Both the position numbers and the translations under genes were made by a program. Shown in pieces: positions 16,612-27,180 of a stretch of 64,000 bases of DNA. Origin of the DNA: Dysgonomonas sp. BGC7 (lineage in GTDB: Bacteria; Bacteroidota; Bacteroidia; Bacteroidales; Dysgonomonadaceae); contig NZ_CVRP01000007.1 of the NCBI RefSeq assembly GCF_001261735.1, positions 1 through 64,000 of the forward strand. Direction: 5' to 3'. How positions within the stretch are numbered: the stretch's first letter is position 1; each line of letters begins with the position of its first letter. A model generated the notes under the pieces. It had not been told where the DNA came from. It saw only the letters and a list, made by a program, of their open reading frames with translations, and searched no databases.

Positions 16612-16644
16612 ATGTGCCGATTAAAACAATTGGCACATTTTTTG
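16612..16644 (+). terminator. Intrinsic terminator after purA
   Basis: An 11-pair stem (16612-16622 with 16628-16638, one G-T pair) with loop AAAAC and a following T-run. Confidence 0.85.
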
Positions 16645-16696
16645 TGTTTAAATTAATAAGAAATTAGATCAAAAAAATAAATTTAATATAATAAAT

Positions 16697-17386
16697 ATGT
16701 TTATAGGTTGGGTTCTGCTTATTGTTATTGGAGTGGGAGGTATGATAGTCTCTCAGGTGTTGAAAAGTAAATTTAATAAGTATTCGAAGGTTCCATTGGA
16801 TAGTCGGATGACCGGACGCGATGTTGCAGAAAAGATGCTTCACGATAACGGTATATACGATGTGAAAGTAACATCTACACCTGGTATGCTTACAGACCAT
16901 TATAATCCTGCAAATAAAACAGTTAATCTGAGCGAAGGGGTTTATGCCAGCAATAGTGTTGCTGCCGTAGCAGTTGCAGCTCACGAATGCGGACACGCTG
17001 TACAGCATGCATACGCATACGGGCCACTGAAAATGCGCTCTGCGTTGGTGCCTGTTGTTAGTCTTGCTTCCAAATGGGTGATGTGGGTGCTTCTCGGAGG
17101 TATCTTTATGATACAAATGACTCATTCTACAACTTTATTATGGATTGGTATAGCTTTGTTTGCTGTTACAACTGTATTTAGTTTTATCACTCTTCCTGTA
17201 GAAATAAATGCAAGTAGTAGAGCTTTAGTTTGGCTAAATACTGCGGGTATAACTAATGTAAATAATCATGATATGGCAAAAGATGCTCTTAAATGGGCTG
17301 CATACACCTATGTTGTTGCCGCAATAGGATCTTTGGCCACATTGATATATTACGTAATGATTGCCCTTAGCGGAAGGCGAAATTAA
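16697..17386 (+). CDS. Membrane zinc metallopeptidase (Zn_peptidase_2, YugP-like)
   Basis: A 229-residue protein with an N-terminal membrane segment (about 3-20), HECGHAVQHA at about 96-105 as the zinc-binding and catalytic site, and two more membrane segments (about 130-170) plus one near the C-terminus (about 200-222). This matches Bacteroidetes homologues of Bacillus YugP. The physiological substrate is unknown. It stands alone between two terminators. Confidence 0.85.
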   Translation: MFIGWVLLIVIGVGGMIVSQVLKSKFNKYSKVPLDSRMTGRDVAEKMLHDNGIYDVKVTSTPGMLTDHYNPANKTVNLSEGVYASNSVAAVAVAAHECGHAVQHAYAYGPLKMRSALVPVVSLASKWVMWVLLGGIFMIQMTHSTTLLWIGIALFAVTTVFSFITLPVEINASSRALVWLNTAGITNVNNHDMAKDALKWAAYTYVVAAIGSLATLIYYVMIALSGRRN

Positions 17387-17412
17387 CCTTTCGTATAAGG
17401 TATCGAATAAGA

Positions 17413-17442
17413 AGAGTAACCCTCATAGGCTACTCTTTTTTT
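17413..17442 (+). terminator. Intrinsic terminator after the zinc peptidase
   Basis: AGAGTA at 17413-17418 pairs with TACTCT at 17431-17436, with a short inner CC/GG pairing and a T-run to 17442. Confidence 0.7.
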
Positions 17443-17474
17443 ATCACAAATATCTTATAGTAAGTAAGATTCTG

Positions 17475-17482
17475 TATCTTTG
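17475..17482 (+). promoter_or_regulatory. -7 box before the phosphoesterase pair
   Basis: TATCTTTG fits TAnnTTTG and lies 38 bases before the ATG at 17521. The -33 element is not clear. Confidence 0.5.
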
Positions 17483-17520
17483 CATTACTGGTAATATCTA
17501 CGCACACTGATAAAATACAA

Positions 17521-18663
17521 ATGAAAATAATAGGATTTCTTATAATATTTGTAGTATATATTCTTGCAAACTTTTATGTTTTTCATCATATATGGATGGC
17601 TATGCCACCCAATACAATAGGGCGTGTAAGTCTTGTTTCGTTTGCTGTTATAGCTGTATCTTCTTTTTTCCTTTCTTTTTTTCTGGGAGACTCCATGCCT
17701 GTATGGTTGGCTTCGGGTCTTTATAAAATAGGTACGGCATGGTTGTTCATTCTACTCTATTTTTTTATAGTGATGGCAGCCAAAGACCTGTTTGGGTTGG
17801 CGAATAAGCTATTGCACTTTATGCCGGGCGATGCGATTACACGATACACCAAAGAAAACTGGGTAGGACTGGGATTTATGGTTGGCTTTATCACTTTGGT
17901 TATGGTTTGCGGCTATCTCAAATATCAATCGAAAGTGCGGGTAGAACTTCCTGTCGAGACATCTAAAATTATAGGAGATTCTATATTGACGAAGCCGTTG
18001 CGAATAGTTGCCATTAGCGATTTGCATTTAGGTTATGGTATCGGTAAGAAGGAGTTTGAAACGTGGGTAGAGCTTATTAATGCCGAGAAACCCGATATGG
18101 TTCTCATTGCCGGCGATATTATCGACAATAGCGTTCGTCCGTTGGAAAAAGGAAATTTTGCTGAGAGTTTCCATAAGATAAAAGCCCCTATGGGAATCTA
18201 TGCCTGTCCAGGTAATCATGAATATATAAGCGGAATAAAAGGTAGTCTCGATTTTATTGAGAAGACAGGAGTGAGGCTATTGCGTGATTCTGTTGCCGAG
18301 GTAGATAGTTGTATATATGTGATAGGTAGAGACGATCGTTCCAATGAAGGCAGAAAATCTTTGAAGGAACTTACCGATTCGCTCGATCATTCTAAATTTA
18401 TTATCCTTCTCGATCATCAACCTTATAATTTGGAAGAGTCTGAACAGCAAGGAGTAGATTTGCAAATATCGGGACATACGCATCAAGGACAGGTGTGGCC
18501 TATCTCGGCTATCACTAAAGCCTTATATGAAATAGATCATGGGTTTCTCAAGAAAGGAAATACGGATATATTCGTCAGTTCGGGCATAGGAATCTGGGGA
18601 GGAAAGTTTAGGATAGGTACACAGTCGGAATATGTTGTAATAGATATTGATAGAAAAAGATGA
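17521..18663 (+). CDS. Membrane-anchored calcineurin-like metallophosphoesterase (first of tandem pair)
   Basis: A 380-residue protein: four hydrophobic N-terminal segments (about 1-140), then a metallophosphoesterase domain. The metal ligands are in AISDLHLGYG (near 163), LIAGDIIDN (near 196), PGNHEY (near 236) and SGHTHQGQ (near 320). The layout resembles YkuE/YaeI-type enzymes, some of which act on lipids or nucleotides at the membrane; the substrate here is unknown. The next gene starts within its stop codon (ATGA overlap) and is a diverged copy of the same architecture, so the pair is an operon that arose by duplication. Confidence 0.88.
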   Translation: MKIIGFLIIFVVYILANFYVFHHIWMAMPPNTIGRVSLVSFAVIAVSSFFLSFFLGDSMPVWLASGLYKIGTAWLFILLYFFIVMAAKDLFGLANKLLHFMPGDAITRYTKENWVGLGFMVGFITLVMVCGYLKYQSKVRVELPVETSKIIGDSILTKPLRIVAISDLHLGYGIGKKEFETWVELINAEKPDMVLIAGDIIDNSVRPLEKGNFAESFHKIKAPMGIYACPGNHEYISGIKGSLDFIEKTGVRLLRDSVAEVDSCIYVIGRDDRSNEGRKSLKELTDSLDHSKFIILLDHQPYNLEESEQQGVDLQISGHTHQGQVWPISAITKALYEIDHGFLKKGNTDIFVSSGIGIWGGKFRIGTQSEYVVIDIDRKR

Positions 18664-19862
18664 GAGTATTCTTTAATGCCATAATAATTCAGATATTTCT
18701 TAGTGCTTATATCTATTGGCGAGGTTGGCAAGGCTTACCCGATAAAAAATATATAAAGATACCTTATGCTGCTATTTTCGGTATAGAGTTGGCTATATAT
18801 TTTATTGGTTTCTTTATTTCGGGAACCGGATTGCTGGGCTTTGAGGCTTTGCATGATTTGGCTTGGGTAGGTACTACCTGGATGATCTTTGCCATTTACA
18901 TGACAGGCTTATTGTTGATCTACGATCTGTTTAAATTCATAGATAAAAAAAGAAAAATATTTCCGGCATCGTTAGATTTGAAGGCGAAAAAGCCTAGGCT
19001 ATTCTATTTTTGCCTTTCTTTGATCATTGTTTGCGGAGTGATGGTACATGGTAATTATTGCTTTTTTCATCCTGTGGTTACAAAGATGGATTTGACTATC
19101 GAGAAGCATTCCCCTAATATAAAAGAACTTAAAATTGTGGTTGCAACAGATGTTCATGCAGGGTATCTCATTGATAAAAGTATCATATCCATGTATGTGG
19201 ATAAAATAATGGAACAGAAGCCCGATCTTATACTGTTGGTAGGCGACATAATAGACTATGATGCCAAATCGTTGTACGAACAGCGTATGGAGACCGAATT
19301 TCTCCGTCTAAAAGCTCCTTATGGTGTTTATGCTTCTACGGGCAATCATGAATATATAGAGATAAATAATGAAGTAGAAGATGAGAAAATATTATGGCTT
19401 AGTCAGAAAGGGGGAATGACGGTTTTGCGTGATACTGCTGTATTGATTGCCGATTCGTTCTATCTAGTTGGGCGAGAAGATGATAAATGTAAAACTCGCA
19501 AAAGCTTACCGGATATAATGAAGGGGGTAGATCGTCAGTATCCTGTGATTGTTATGAACCATGAACCCCATCGTCTACAGGAAGAAGTCGATGCAGGTGC
19601 AGATATAGCGTTGTATGGGCATACACACAACGGGCAATTTTTCCCGAATAATACAATCATGGCCTTATCTTCGAAAATATATAATACAGGTATAGTGCCC
19701 GAAAATATGAAAATGAGATTTATGTACGAAATACCTTTTGGATATAAGAAAAAAGAAAATACACATGTTTATGTTTCTTCCGGGCTGGGTTTGGCCGGGC
19801 CTCAGTTTCGTATAGGTACTATTTCCGAACTGGTAGTTCTTAATGTGAAATTTAATAAATAA
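18660..19862 (+). CDS. Membrane-anchored calcineurin-like metallophosphoesterase (second of tandem pair)
   Basis: A 400-residue paralogue of the upstream protein. N-terminal membrane segments (about 1-135) precede the phosphoesterase domain with ATDVHAGYL, LVGDIIDYD, TGNHEY, MNHEPHR and YGHTHNGQ. The first His of the usual D-x-H motif is retained as DVH. A 40-residue insertion after the GHTH motif, absent from the first copy, makes it longer. Both copies keep all expected metal ligands, so both should be active. recN follows after 23 bases. Confidence 0.88.
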   Translation: MRVFFNAIIIQIFLSAYIYWRGWQGLPDKKYIKIPYAAIFGIELAIYFIGFFISGTGLLGFEALHDLAWVGTTWMIFAIYMTGLLLIYDLFKFIDKKRKIFPASLDLKAKKPRLFYFCLSLIIVCGVMVHGNYCFFHPVVTKMDLTIEKHSPNIKELKIVVATDVHAGYLIDKSIISMYVDKIMEQKPDLILLVGDIIDYDAKSLYEQRMETEFLRLKAPYGVYASTGNHEYIEINNEVEDEKILWLSQKGGMTVLRDTAVLIADSFYLVGREDDKCKTRKSLPDIMKGVDRQYPVIVMNHEPHRLQEEVDAGADIALYGHTHNGQFFPNNTIMALSSKIYNTGIVPENMKMRFMYEIPFGYKKKENTHVYVSSGLGLAGPQFRIGTISELVVLNVKFNK

Positions 19863-19885
19863 TTGACTGTTAATAATATTTATTT

Positions 19886-21544
19886 ATGTTGAAGTCGCTT
19901 TATATAAAAAACTATGCTCTTATAGATAGTCTTGAAATTGATTTCGGACAAGGCTTTTCTGTTATAACGGGTGAAACTGGTGCGGGAAAATCTATTATAC
20001 TGGGGGCATTGTCACTTATATTAGGGCAACGTGCCGATATAAAAGCAATAAAGCAGGGTGAAAATAAATGTGTTATTGAAGGAGTGTTTGATGTTTCTGC
20101 CTACGATCTGAAATCTTTTTGCGAAGAGAAGGGGATAGAATATGATCCTGATAGCTATATCTTGCGTAGGGAAATATTATCGTCAGGCAAATCGAGGGCT
20201 TTTATAAATGACTCTCCTGTTTCTCTGGCCGATTTAAAAGAATTGGGCAGTCAATTGATAGATATACATTCTCAACATCAGAATTTATTATTGAGTGATA
20301 CCCGTTTTCAAATGCAGGTGATAGATGCTTTAGCAGGAAATAAAGACTTACTCAAAGAATATCAGAATGCGTTTTCTGCATACAGGCAAGAAGAACAAGC
20401 TTTAGTTGCCCTTCGCGATGTTGTTCGCAAAAGTAAAGAGGAGGAAGATTATTTGCGTTTTCAGTACGAATCTTTATCCGAAGCAGCTTTGCAGGAAGGA
20501 GAGCAAGACGATTTGGAAAGCGAACTGGAAACATTGAATCATGCAGAAGATATTAAAACTGCATTGTATAAAATTCATTCGCTATTGTCTGATGATGATC
20601 GGGGGATTGTGCCCGAATTGAAAGATTGCCTTAATACGTCTTCGGCTTTAGGAAAAGTATATACGAAAGCCGAGACTATTACCCAGCGGATAGAAACCGC
20701 ATATATTGATCTCAAAGATTTATCTTCGGATATGGAGCGGCTGGCAAACGATGTGGAGTTTAATCCCGAACGGCTGACATTTATTGAATCACGTCTCGAC
20801 TTAATATATTCTTTGGAGAAAAAACATCATGTAGACTCGGTTTCGAATTTGCTGGATTTGTATAAAGATATAGCTCGCAAATTGGAAAATATTGATTCTT
20901 CTGATCAGCAGGTTGAAGCATTGGAAAAAGAAGTGGCTCGTAAATATACGAGAGTCCTTGAGTTGGCAGATAGCTTAACTAAAAGCAGGGCTTCGATTAT
21001 TCCCAGATTCGAAAGTGAGCTCATCGACAAGATTGCATATTTAGGTATGCCCAATACTCGGTTTAAGTGTGAGCTTACTCCCGAAGACTTACCTAATCTC
21101 TATGGTGCAGATGATTTGGTCTTTCTTTTCTCTGCCAATAAGAATGCAGCATTGCAGCCTGTAGCTAATATTGCATCGGGAGGAGAGGTGTCTCGTCTTA
21201 TGTTGTGCCTCAAGTCGATGATAGCAGGAGCTACAGCTTTGCCGTCTATCATTTTCGATGAGATTGATACCGGCGTTTCGGGAGAAATTGCAGATAAGAT
21301 GGGGCAGGTGATGAGTGATTTTGGTCAGAAGATGCAAGTAATTGCAATTACGCATCTACCTCAGATAGCAGCTAAAGGAAAGGCACACTATAAGGTCTAT
21401 AAACAGGATGATGAGGATGCCACAACTACTCATCTCGAACGTTTGGATAATTCGGAGCGGCTTGAAGAAATAGCCCGTATGCTAAGTGGCGCAATAGTGA
21501 CTGAGGCCGCTATTCAAAATGCAAAAGTAATGTTAGGTTTCTAA
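19886..21544 (+). CDS. recN: DNA repair protein RecN
   Basis: A 552-residue SMC-like ATPase acting at double-strand breaks. The Walker A motif is GETGAGKS near residue 31, the central region (about 150-350) is coiled coil, the ABC signature is [11 protein letters not shown] near 430, Walker B is [14 protein letters not shown] near 453, and the switch region is THLPQIA. The length is normal for the family. The aminotransferase gene begins 10 bases later. Confidence 0.95.
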   Translation: MLKSLYIKNYALIDSLEIDFGQGFSVITGETGAGKSIILGALSLILGQRADIKAIKQGENKCVIEGVFDVSAYDLKSFCEEKGIEYDPDSYILRREILSSGKSRAFINDSPVSLADLKELGSQLIDIHSQHQNLLLSDTRFQMQVIDALAGNKDLLKEYQNAFSAYRQEEQALVALRDVVRKSKEEEDYLRFQYESLSEAALQEGEQDDLESELETLNHAEDIKTALYKIHSLLSDDDRGIVPELKDCLNTSSALGKVYTKAETITQRIETAYIDLKDLSSDMERLANDVEFNPERLTFIESRLDLIYSLEKKHHVDSVSNLLDLYKDIARKLENIDSSDQQVEALEKEVARKYTRVLELADSLTKSRASIIPRFESELIDKIAYLGMPNTRFKCELTPEDLPNLYGADDLVFLFSANKNAALQPVANIASGGEVSRLMLCLKSMIAGATALPSIIFDEIDTGVSGEIADKMGQVMSDFGQKMQVIAITHLPQIAAKGKAHYKVYKQDDEDATTTHLERLDNSERLEEIARMLSGAIVTEAAIQNAKVMLGF

Positions 21545-21554
21545 TTTTAAGACA

Positions 21555-22658
21555 ATGAACGAGATCCCTTTCCTTGATCTTAAGCGCGAGAATGCACGTT
21601 ATGCTTCCGATATAAGAGAAGCTGTGATGCGTGTGCTTGATTCCGGTTGGTATATTTTAGGAACGGAAAAGGAGGCTTTTGAGAACGAGTTTGCTACATA
21701 TTGTGAGGCTAAAGATTGTGTAGGAGTGGGCAATGGCCTCGATGCCCTCCGGCTTATATTCATGGCTTACATCAGACTTGGTTTCTTGAAAGAGAAAGAT
21801 GAAGTCATTCTTCCGGCGAATAGCTTTATTGCTACAGCCTTAGCTGTTTCCCAAAGTGGACTTGTCCCTGTTTTTGCCGATTGTGATATCAATACTTATA
21901 ATATTTGCCCCCGATCGGTAGTAGAGAAATTGACAGAAAAGACTAGAGCTATAGTTGCGGTTCATCTGTATGGGCAGGTAGCTCCAATGGAGGAGTTGCA
22001 GAAAATAGCTAAAGAGAATAATCTTAAGCTAATTGAGGATGCTGCTCAGGCTCATGGGGCTGTCTATCAGGGTAGGAGAGTAGGCAGTTTGGCTGATGCG
22101 GCTGCATTCAGCTTCTATCCGGTGAAAAATCTGGGTGCATTGGGCGATGCCGGAGCCGTTGTTTCTAGTGATGCCGAACTAATGCAAGTAATACGCTCCA
22201 TAGCAAATTACGGTTCGGAAGAAAAGTATATGAATCGCTATAAGGGGATTAATTCTCGTCTCGATGAAATTCAGGCTGCTGTCCTTTCTGTAAAGCTGAG
22301 GTATCTGAATCGTGATAATGATTGTCGGATTAAAATAGCTTCTTTCTATTCAGAAAATATTGTGAATGATAAGCTGATTTTGCTCCATACTCCTCCTGAT
22401 AATAGTCATGTCTTTCATCTTTATGTTATTCGGACAAATGAGAGAGAGTCTTTGCAAGGCTATTTACACGATAACGGCATCGGTACTCAAATACACTATC
22501 CTTTGTCAATACATAAACAAGAGGCATACCAAGAGCTCTCGGAAGTAAAAGCTCCTGTTGCAGAACGTATCCAAAACGAGGTGTTGAGCCTTCCTTTATA
22601 TCCATCTCTTACTCGTTTAGAACAGAAAAGAGTGGTTGAAGTATTAAATAAATGGTAA
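21555..22658 (+). CDS. DegT/DnrJ/EryC1-family sugar aminotransferase
   Basis: A 367-residue PLP enzyme of the nucleotide-sugar aminotransferase type. [10 protein letters not shown] near 57-66, [11 protein letters not shown] near 162-172 and [17 protein letters not shown] near 188-204 are diagnostic; the Lys in PVKNLG forms the PLP aldimine. It most resembles enzymes that make 3-amino-3,6-dideoxyhexoses (FdtB/QdtB type), but the substrate cannot be fixed from sequence. It sits with recN and purB rather than in a glycan cluster, which is unusual; the glycan genes of this window are 36 kb away. Confidence 0.88.
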   Translation: MNEIPFLDLKRENARYASDIREAVMRVLDSGWYILGTEKEAFENEFATYCEAKDCVGVGNGLDALRLIFMAYIRLGFLKEKDEVILPANSFIATALAVSQSGLVPVFADCDINTYNICPRSVVEKLTEKTRAIVAVHLYGQVAPMEELQKIAKENNLKLIEDAAQAHGAVYQGRRVGSLADAAAFSFYPVKNLGALGDAGAVVSSDAELMQVIRSIANYGSEEKYMNRYKGINSRLDEIQAAVLSVKLRYLNRDNDCRIKIASFYSENIVNDKLILLHTPPDNSHVFHLYVIRTNERESLQGYLHDNGIGTQIHYPLSIHKQEAYQELSEVKAPVAERIQNEVLSLPLYPSLTRLEQKRVVEVLNKW

Positions 22659-22709
22659 AAAAAGAGAGAAAATATATAAAAAAATAACATTTTACCTCGT
22701 CCAAAAACA

Positions 22710-22738
22710 CTTGTACTCTAATATTTGTTATATCTTTG
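22710..22738 (+). promoter_or_regulatory. Promoter of purB
   Basis: -7 TATCTTTG at 22731-22738, with CTTG at 22710-22713 as a possible -33 (17-base spacer, shorter than usual). The leader would be about 75 bases. Confidence 0.5.
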
Positions 22739-22820
22739 TAATGTAGATTCAAAGTAAATAGAGATATCGAAAGGAATGCTTATTCAGTAAAACACAAGAA
22801 TCAAATTATTTTGTAATATA

Positions 22821-24164
22821 ATGACATTAACACCCTTAACCTCTATCTCGCCTATAGATGGACGTTATCGTAGTAAAACAGAAAAACTAGCAGATTATTT
22901 TTCAGAATATGCGCTTATAAAATATCGGGTACTGGTAGAAGTAGAGTATTTTATTGCACTATGTGAGTTGCCTCTACCTCAATTGGAGAATATTGATAAG
23001 GCTGTTTTCCCTAAACTGAGAAATATTATCTCTGATTTTTCAGAGCAAGATGCAATCCGTATCAAGGATACTGAAAAGATAACGAACCACGATGTAAAGG
23101 CTGTAGAGTATTTTATCAAAGAAAAATTTGAAGAGTTAAGTCTGCACGAGTATAAGGAATTTATCCATTTCGGATTAACTTCACAAGATATAAATAATAC
23201 TTCTATTCCATTGTCTTTGAAAGATGCTTTGGTAGAAGTGTATTATCCTATGCTCGAAGAGCTTATATCTTCACTGAAAGCTAAGGCTGAAGAATGGAGC
23301 GATATTCCTATGCTTGCCAAAACGCATGGGCAACCGGCATCTCCTACTCGGTTGGGTAAGGAGATTATGGTTTTTGTAAGTCGTCTCGAAGGGCAGTTGG
23401 CTCTATTGAAGACTATACCGTTATCGGCGAAATTTGGAGGGGCTACAGGCAATTATAATGCACATAATGTAGCATATCCTTCTTATGATTGGAAAAAGTT
23501 TGGTAATGAATTCGTAGAAAAAAATCTGGGACTTGTAAGAGAGCAATGGACTACGCAGATTTCTAACTATGATAATCTGGCTGCAATATTCGATGGTTTG
23601 AAACGTATTGATACCATAATGATAGATCTCAATCGTGATTTTTGGCAATACATCTCAATGGAATATTTTAAGCAAAGGATCAAAGAAGGAGAGATAGGTT
23701 CGTCCGCTATGCCTCACAAGGTGAATCCGATAGATTTTGAGAATGCTGAAGGTAATTTGGGTATAGCTAATGCTATACTCGAGCATCTTGCTTCCAAACT
23801 GCCTGTTTCGCGTCTACAAAGAGATCTGACAGATTCTACTGTACTTCGTAATGTTGGTGTCCCTTTCGGGCATATTGTTATAGCGTTACAGAGTACGCAG
23901 AAAGGTTTGGATAAATTATTATTGAATAAAGAAGAACTTTATAGCGATCTAGATAATTGTTGGGCTGTTGTCGCTGAAGGTATACAGACGATTTTGCGTC
24001 GAGAAGGATACCCGAAGCCTTACGAAGCTCTGAAAGCGCTGACTCGTACCAATAATACAATTACGGCTGATTCTATAGCCGGATTTATTAATGGGCTAGA
24101 TGTAAGTGAAGATGTGAAAAGTGAATTAAGAAAGATTACACCTCATTCTTATACAGGTGTATAA
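22821..24164 (+). CDS. purB: Adenylosuccinate lyase
   Basis: A 447-residue fumarase/aspartase-superfamily enzyme that removes fumarate from SAICAR and adenylosuccinate. The N-terminus TSISPIDGRY is typical of the PurB subgroup, with KTHGQPASPT near 170 and the signature GSSAMPHKVNPIDFENAEGN near 293-312. The product of purA (15323) is its substrate. It is followed by rluB after 68 bases with no clear terminator. Confidence 0.95.
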   Translation: MTLTPLTSISPIDGRYRSKTEKLADYFSEYALIKYRVLVEVEYFIALCELPLPQLENIDKAVFPKLRNIISDFSEQDAIRIKDTEKITNHDVKAVEYFIKEKFEELSLHEYKEFIHFGLTSQDINNTSIPLSLKDALVEVYYPMLEELISSLKAKAEEWSDIPMLAKTHGQPASPTRLGKEIMVFVSRLEGQLALLKTIPLSAKFGGATGNYNAHNVAYPSYDWKKFGNEFVEKNLGLVREQWTTQISNYDNLAAIFDGLKRIDTIMIDLNRDFWQYISMEYFKQRIKEGEIGSSAMPHKVNPIDFENAEGNLGIANAILEHLASKLPVSRLQRDLTDSTVLRNVGVPFGHIVIALQSTQKGLDKLLLNKEELYSDLDNCWAVVAEGIQTILRREGYPKPYEALKALTRTNNTITADSIAGFINGLDVSEDVKSELRKITPHSYTGV

Positions 24165-24232
24165 AGGAATGTGTAACCGCGAGGTTATTTAATTAAAGTA
24201 TTTGTATATTTTTTATTTAAAAAAACAAAAAA

Positions 24233-25591
24233 ATGGTGACAGACAAAGGAAATGATAGGGAAAGCCGAGAGGGCCACTCATCATCAGAAAACAACAATGG
24301 ATCAGAGCCTGTAAAGAAAAAGCGTGCCCGTGTAGGGGATTTGCGCAAACAGGCCTATGATGTGAATCCGGAACGCGGAAGAGAAAGGAACCCTTACAGA
24401 TCTAATGATGGAGGAGACAGAGATGACAGGCAAGATAGGCCGTCATATAATAACCAAGATCGACCAAGAAGCTATGAAAGACGAGATGACGGAGAACGTC
24501 GTTCGTACAACAGCCAGCCTCGTACAACAGGAAATAGAGGAGGATATGGAGACGACAATAGAGGAGGAGGTTACTCCAACAATCGTGGCGAAGGAGGTTA
24601 TTCTAATAACCGCGGAGGCGGTGGGTACTCAAATAATCGCGGAGGCAGTGGATACTCAAATAACCGTAGTGAAGGAGGCTATTCTAACAACAGAGGCGGA
24701 GGCTATTCTAACTATTCGGGAGGTGGAGATAATCGCTCGTATGGAAATAACAGAGGTGGAGGATATGATAATCGTCGTCCATCAGGAGGACAACACTCTG
24801 GCGGATCAAGGTCTTTTGATGGTGTGAAAAAACTGGTTAAGCCTGTAAAATATAAAGAGAATATAGATCCAAGTACTCCTTTACGTTTAAATAAATATCT
24901 GGCAAATGCCGGAGTCTGTTCACGTCGCGAGGCTGATGCATTTATTACATCAGGAGTGGTAAAAGTAAACGGAGAGGTTGTAGACCAATTAGGCGCTAAA
25001 GTAACCCGTGGCGACATGGTGACATTTAAAGATCAGCCGGTGCGGTTAGAGAGCAAAGTATATGTGCTTCTGAATAAGCCTAAGAATTGTGTTACAACGT
25101 CAGATGATCCTCAAAATCGTTTGACAGTAATGGACTTAGTGAAAAATGCTTGTCCCGAACGCATCTATCCGGTAGGACGTCTTGATAGAAATACAACAGG
25201 TGTATTATTGCTTACTAATGACGGCGATTTAGCATCTAAGTTGATGCACCCTAAGTTTAAGAAAAAGAAAATCTATCAGGTTACTCTTGATCGTGATGTA
25301 GCTATTGAGGATATGCAGACTATCGCTGATGGTGTAGAATTAGACGATGGAGAAATCCATGCGGATTCTATCGCTTATCAGGCAGAAGATGTGCTTAATG
25401 TAGTTGGTATAGAAATACACTCGGGACGTAATCGTATCGTACGCCGTATATTTGAAAAACTTGGATATCAGGTGATGAAATTAGACCGCGTATATTTTGC
25501 CGGACTTACAAAGAAAAATGTACTTCGTGGAAAATGGCGCTATCTGACAGAAAAAGAAGTAAACATGCTTCGTATGGGAGCTTTTGAATAA
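24233..25591 (+). CDS. rluB: 23S rRNA pseudouridine synthase (RluB-like) with Arg/Gly/Asn-rich N-terminal extension
   Basis: A 452-residue protein. Residues about 1-205 form a charged, low-complexity extension with tandem copies of a YSNNRGGGG-type unit (DNA 24570-24710). An S4 RNA-binding domain follows (about 217-265, [16 protein letters not shown]), then the RsuA/RluB catalytic domain with [12 protein letters not shown] near 316, whose Asp is the catalytic residue, and [14 protein letters not shown] near 401. Members of this group make pseudouridine in 23S rRNA helix 89. The extension resembles RGG-box RNA-binding tails and is common but very variable in Bacteroidetes. The asnS gene starts 25 bases later. 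Confidence 0.9.
   Translation: MVTDKGNDRESREGHSSSENNNGSEPVKKKRARVGDLRKQAYDVNPERGRERNPYRSNDGGDRDDRQDRPSYNNQDRPRSYERRDDGERRSYNSQPRTTGNRGGYGDDNRGGGYSNNRGEGGYSNNRGGGGYSNNRGGSGYSNNRSEGGYSNNRGGGYSNYSGGGDNRSYGNNRGGGYDNRRPSGGQHSGGSRSFDGVKKLVKPVKYKENIDPSTPLRLNKYLANAGVCSRREADAFITSGVVKVNGEVVDQLGAKVTRGDMVTFKDQPVRLESKVYVLLNKPKNCVTTSDDPQNRLTVMDLVKNACPERIYPVGRLDRNTTGVLLLTNDGDLASKLMHPKFKKKKIYQVTLDRDVAIEDMQTIADGVELDDGEIHADSIAYQAEDVLNVVGIEIHSGRNRIVRRIFEKLGYQVMKLDRVYFAGLTKKNVLRGKWRYLTEKEVNMLRMGAFE
24570..24720 (+). repeat. Tandem ~36-base repeats encoding YSNNRGGGG units
   Basis: About five imperfect copies of a 33-36-base unit encode Tyr-Ser-Asn-Asn-Arg followed by Gly/Ser/Glu. Third-codon positions differ between copies (AACAAT, AATAAC, AATAAT), so the protein repeat is kept while the DNA drifts. 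A second long open frame in the same region is a by-product of this composition. Confidence 0.85.
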
Positions 25592-25616
25592 AAAAGGAAA
25601 AAATATAGATATAAAG

Positions 25617-27014
25617 ATGGAGAGTATTCGCAGAACAAAGATTGTGGATCTATTTAAAGATCCCAAGTTTGGAACTACTGTAGATGTTAAAGGATGGGTT
25701 CGTACCATTCGTGGTAACAAATATGTGAATTTTATTCACCTCAATGATGGTTCTACTATTCATAATCTTCAAATTGTAGCAGATGTTCAGAAGTTTGGAG
25801 ATGACTTTTTTAAGCCAATCACAACAGGGGCCTGTATTCATGTAATAGGTACTTTAGTAGAATCGCAAGGTAAGGGACAGAGCGCCGAAATTCAGGCAGA
25901 TAGTATCGAAATATACGGAACTGCCGATCCGGAGACATATCCTTTGCAAAAGAAAGGTCATTCCCTTGAGTTTCTTAGAGAAATTGCATATTTACGGCCA
26001 CGTACAAATACATTTGGGGCAATATTTCGTATACGCCATCATATGTCTTATGCTATACATAAGTATTTCAACGATAACGGCTTCTTCTATTTTCATACAC
26101 CTATAGTAACGGCTTCTGATGCTGAAGGTGCCGGCTCTATGTTTCAGGTTACTACTCTTGACTTAAATAATGTTTCTAGAAACGAAGAAGGAAAAGTTGA
26201 TTATACCGAAGATTTCTTCGGCAGTCAGACCAATTTGACAGTTTCAGGTCAGTTGGAGGGTGAGCTTGGGGCAATGGCTCTTGGTGCTATTTACACATTT
26301 GGACCTACTTTCAGAGCTGAGAATTCCAATACGCCACGACACTTGGCTGAGTTTTGGATGATAGAGCCTGAAGTTGCTTTTTATGATATCCAGGATAATA
26401 TGAATTTAGCAGAGGATTTTCTTAAATATCTGATTCGATATGCTTTAGAGCATTGCAAAGACGATATAGAATTCCTTGGCGAACATTTCGATAAAGAACT
26501 TGTAGATCGTTTGAACTTTGTGATTGCAAATGATTTTGTTCGGCTTACTTACACAGAAGGTGTGGAAATACTGGAGAAAAGTGGACATAAGTTCGAATTC
26601 CCTGTATATTGGGGAGCAGACCTTCAGTCAGAACATGAACGCTATTTGGTAGAAAACCATTTCAAGCGTCCTGTTATTCTTACCGACTATCCTAAAGAGA
26701 TCAAATCTTTCTATATGAAGCAAAACGAAGATGGGAAGACTGTTCGTGGGATGGATGTTCTTTTTCCGAAAATTGGAGAGATAATCGGAGGTTCGGAACG
26801 TGAGGTTGATTATGATAAATTGGTAGGGCGTACTAAAGAATTAAATATGAATACAGATCCTATATGGTGGTATATGGAAACCCGTAAATTCGGAACAGCA
26901 CCACATTCCGGGTTTGGTTTAGGTTTCGAACGTCTGATACTGTTTATTACTGGTATGGCGAATATTCGCGATGTGATACCTTTTCCTCGCACACCAAATA
27001 ATGCAGAGTTCTAA
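25617..27014 (+). CDS. asnS: Asparaginyl-tRNA synthetase
   Basis: A class IIb synthetase of about 465 residues. The OB-fold anticodon-binding domain covers about 15-110 ([15 protein letters not shown]). The catalytic domain carries motif 2 in [23 protein letters not shown] and motif 3 in [15 protein letters not shown] near 438-452. The start at ATG 25617 gives [13 protein letters not shown], in line with Bacteroides AsnS; a longer frame from TTG 25584 overlaps rluB and adds a non-conserved tail. A terminator follows. Confidence 0.95.
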   Translation: MESIRRTKIVDLFKDPKFGTTVDVKGWVRTIRGNKYVNFIHLNDGSTIHNLQIVADVQKFGDDFFKPITTGACIHVIGTLVESQGKGQSAEIQADSIEIYGTADPETYPLQKKGHSLEFLREIAYLRPRTNTFGAIFRIRHHMSYAIHKYFNDNGFFYFHTPIVTASDAEGAGSMFQVTTLDLNNVSRNEEGKVDYTEDFFGSQTNLTVSGQLEGELGAMALGAIYTFGPTFRAENSNTPRHLAEFWMIEPEVAFYDIQDNMNLAEDFLKYLIRYALEHCKDDIEFLGEHFDKELVDRLNFVIANDFVRLTYTEGVEILEKSGHKFEFPVYWGADLQSEHERYLVENHFKRPVILTDYPKEIKSFYMKQNEDGKTVRGMDVLFPKIGEIIGGSEREVDYDKLVGRTKELNMNTDPIWWYMETRKFGTAPHSGFGLGFERLILFITGMANIRDVIPFPRTPNNAEF

Positions 27015-27036
27015 AATACAATAACTGAATATAGGA

Positions 27037-27066
27037 AAGCAGTAGGGTAAGCCTTACTGCTTTTTT
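27037..27066 (+). terminator. Intrinsic terminator after asnS
   Basis: An 11-pair stem (27037-27047 with 27052-27062, one G-T pair) with loop TAAG and a T-run. Confidence 0.85.
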
Positions 27067-27180
27067 GTTTAAAGATAATTTATATTGCTTGTATATCTTT
27101 ATCTTTGAAAAGAATTATCTTTATCAGAGAATTAAATGTATTTGTTGGTAAAACTTACGGAAAGTAACAATATGAAAGTT

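Noticed and set aside
24405-24827. Second 140-codon frame on the plus strand within rluB
   Set aside because: It arises from the repetitive purine-rich DNA; it is a shadow of the RGG-repeat region and has no family match.
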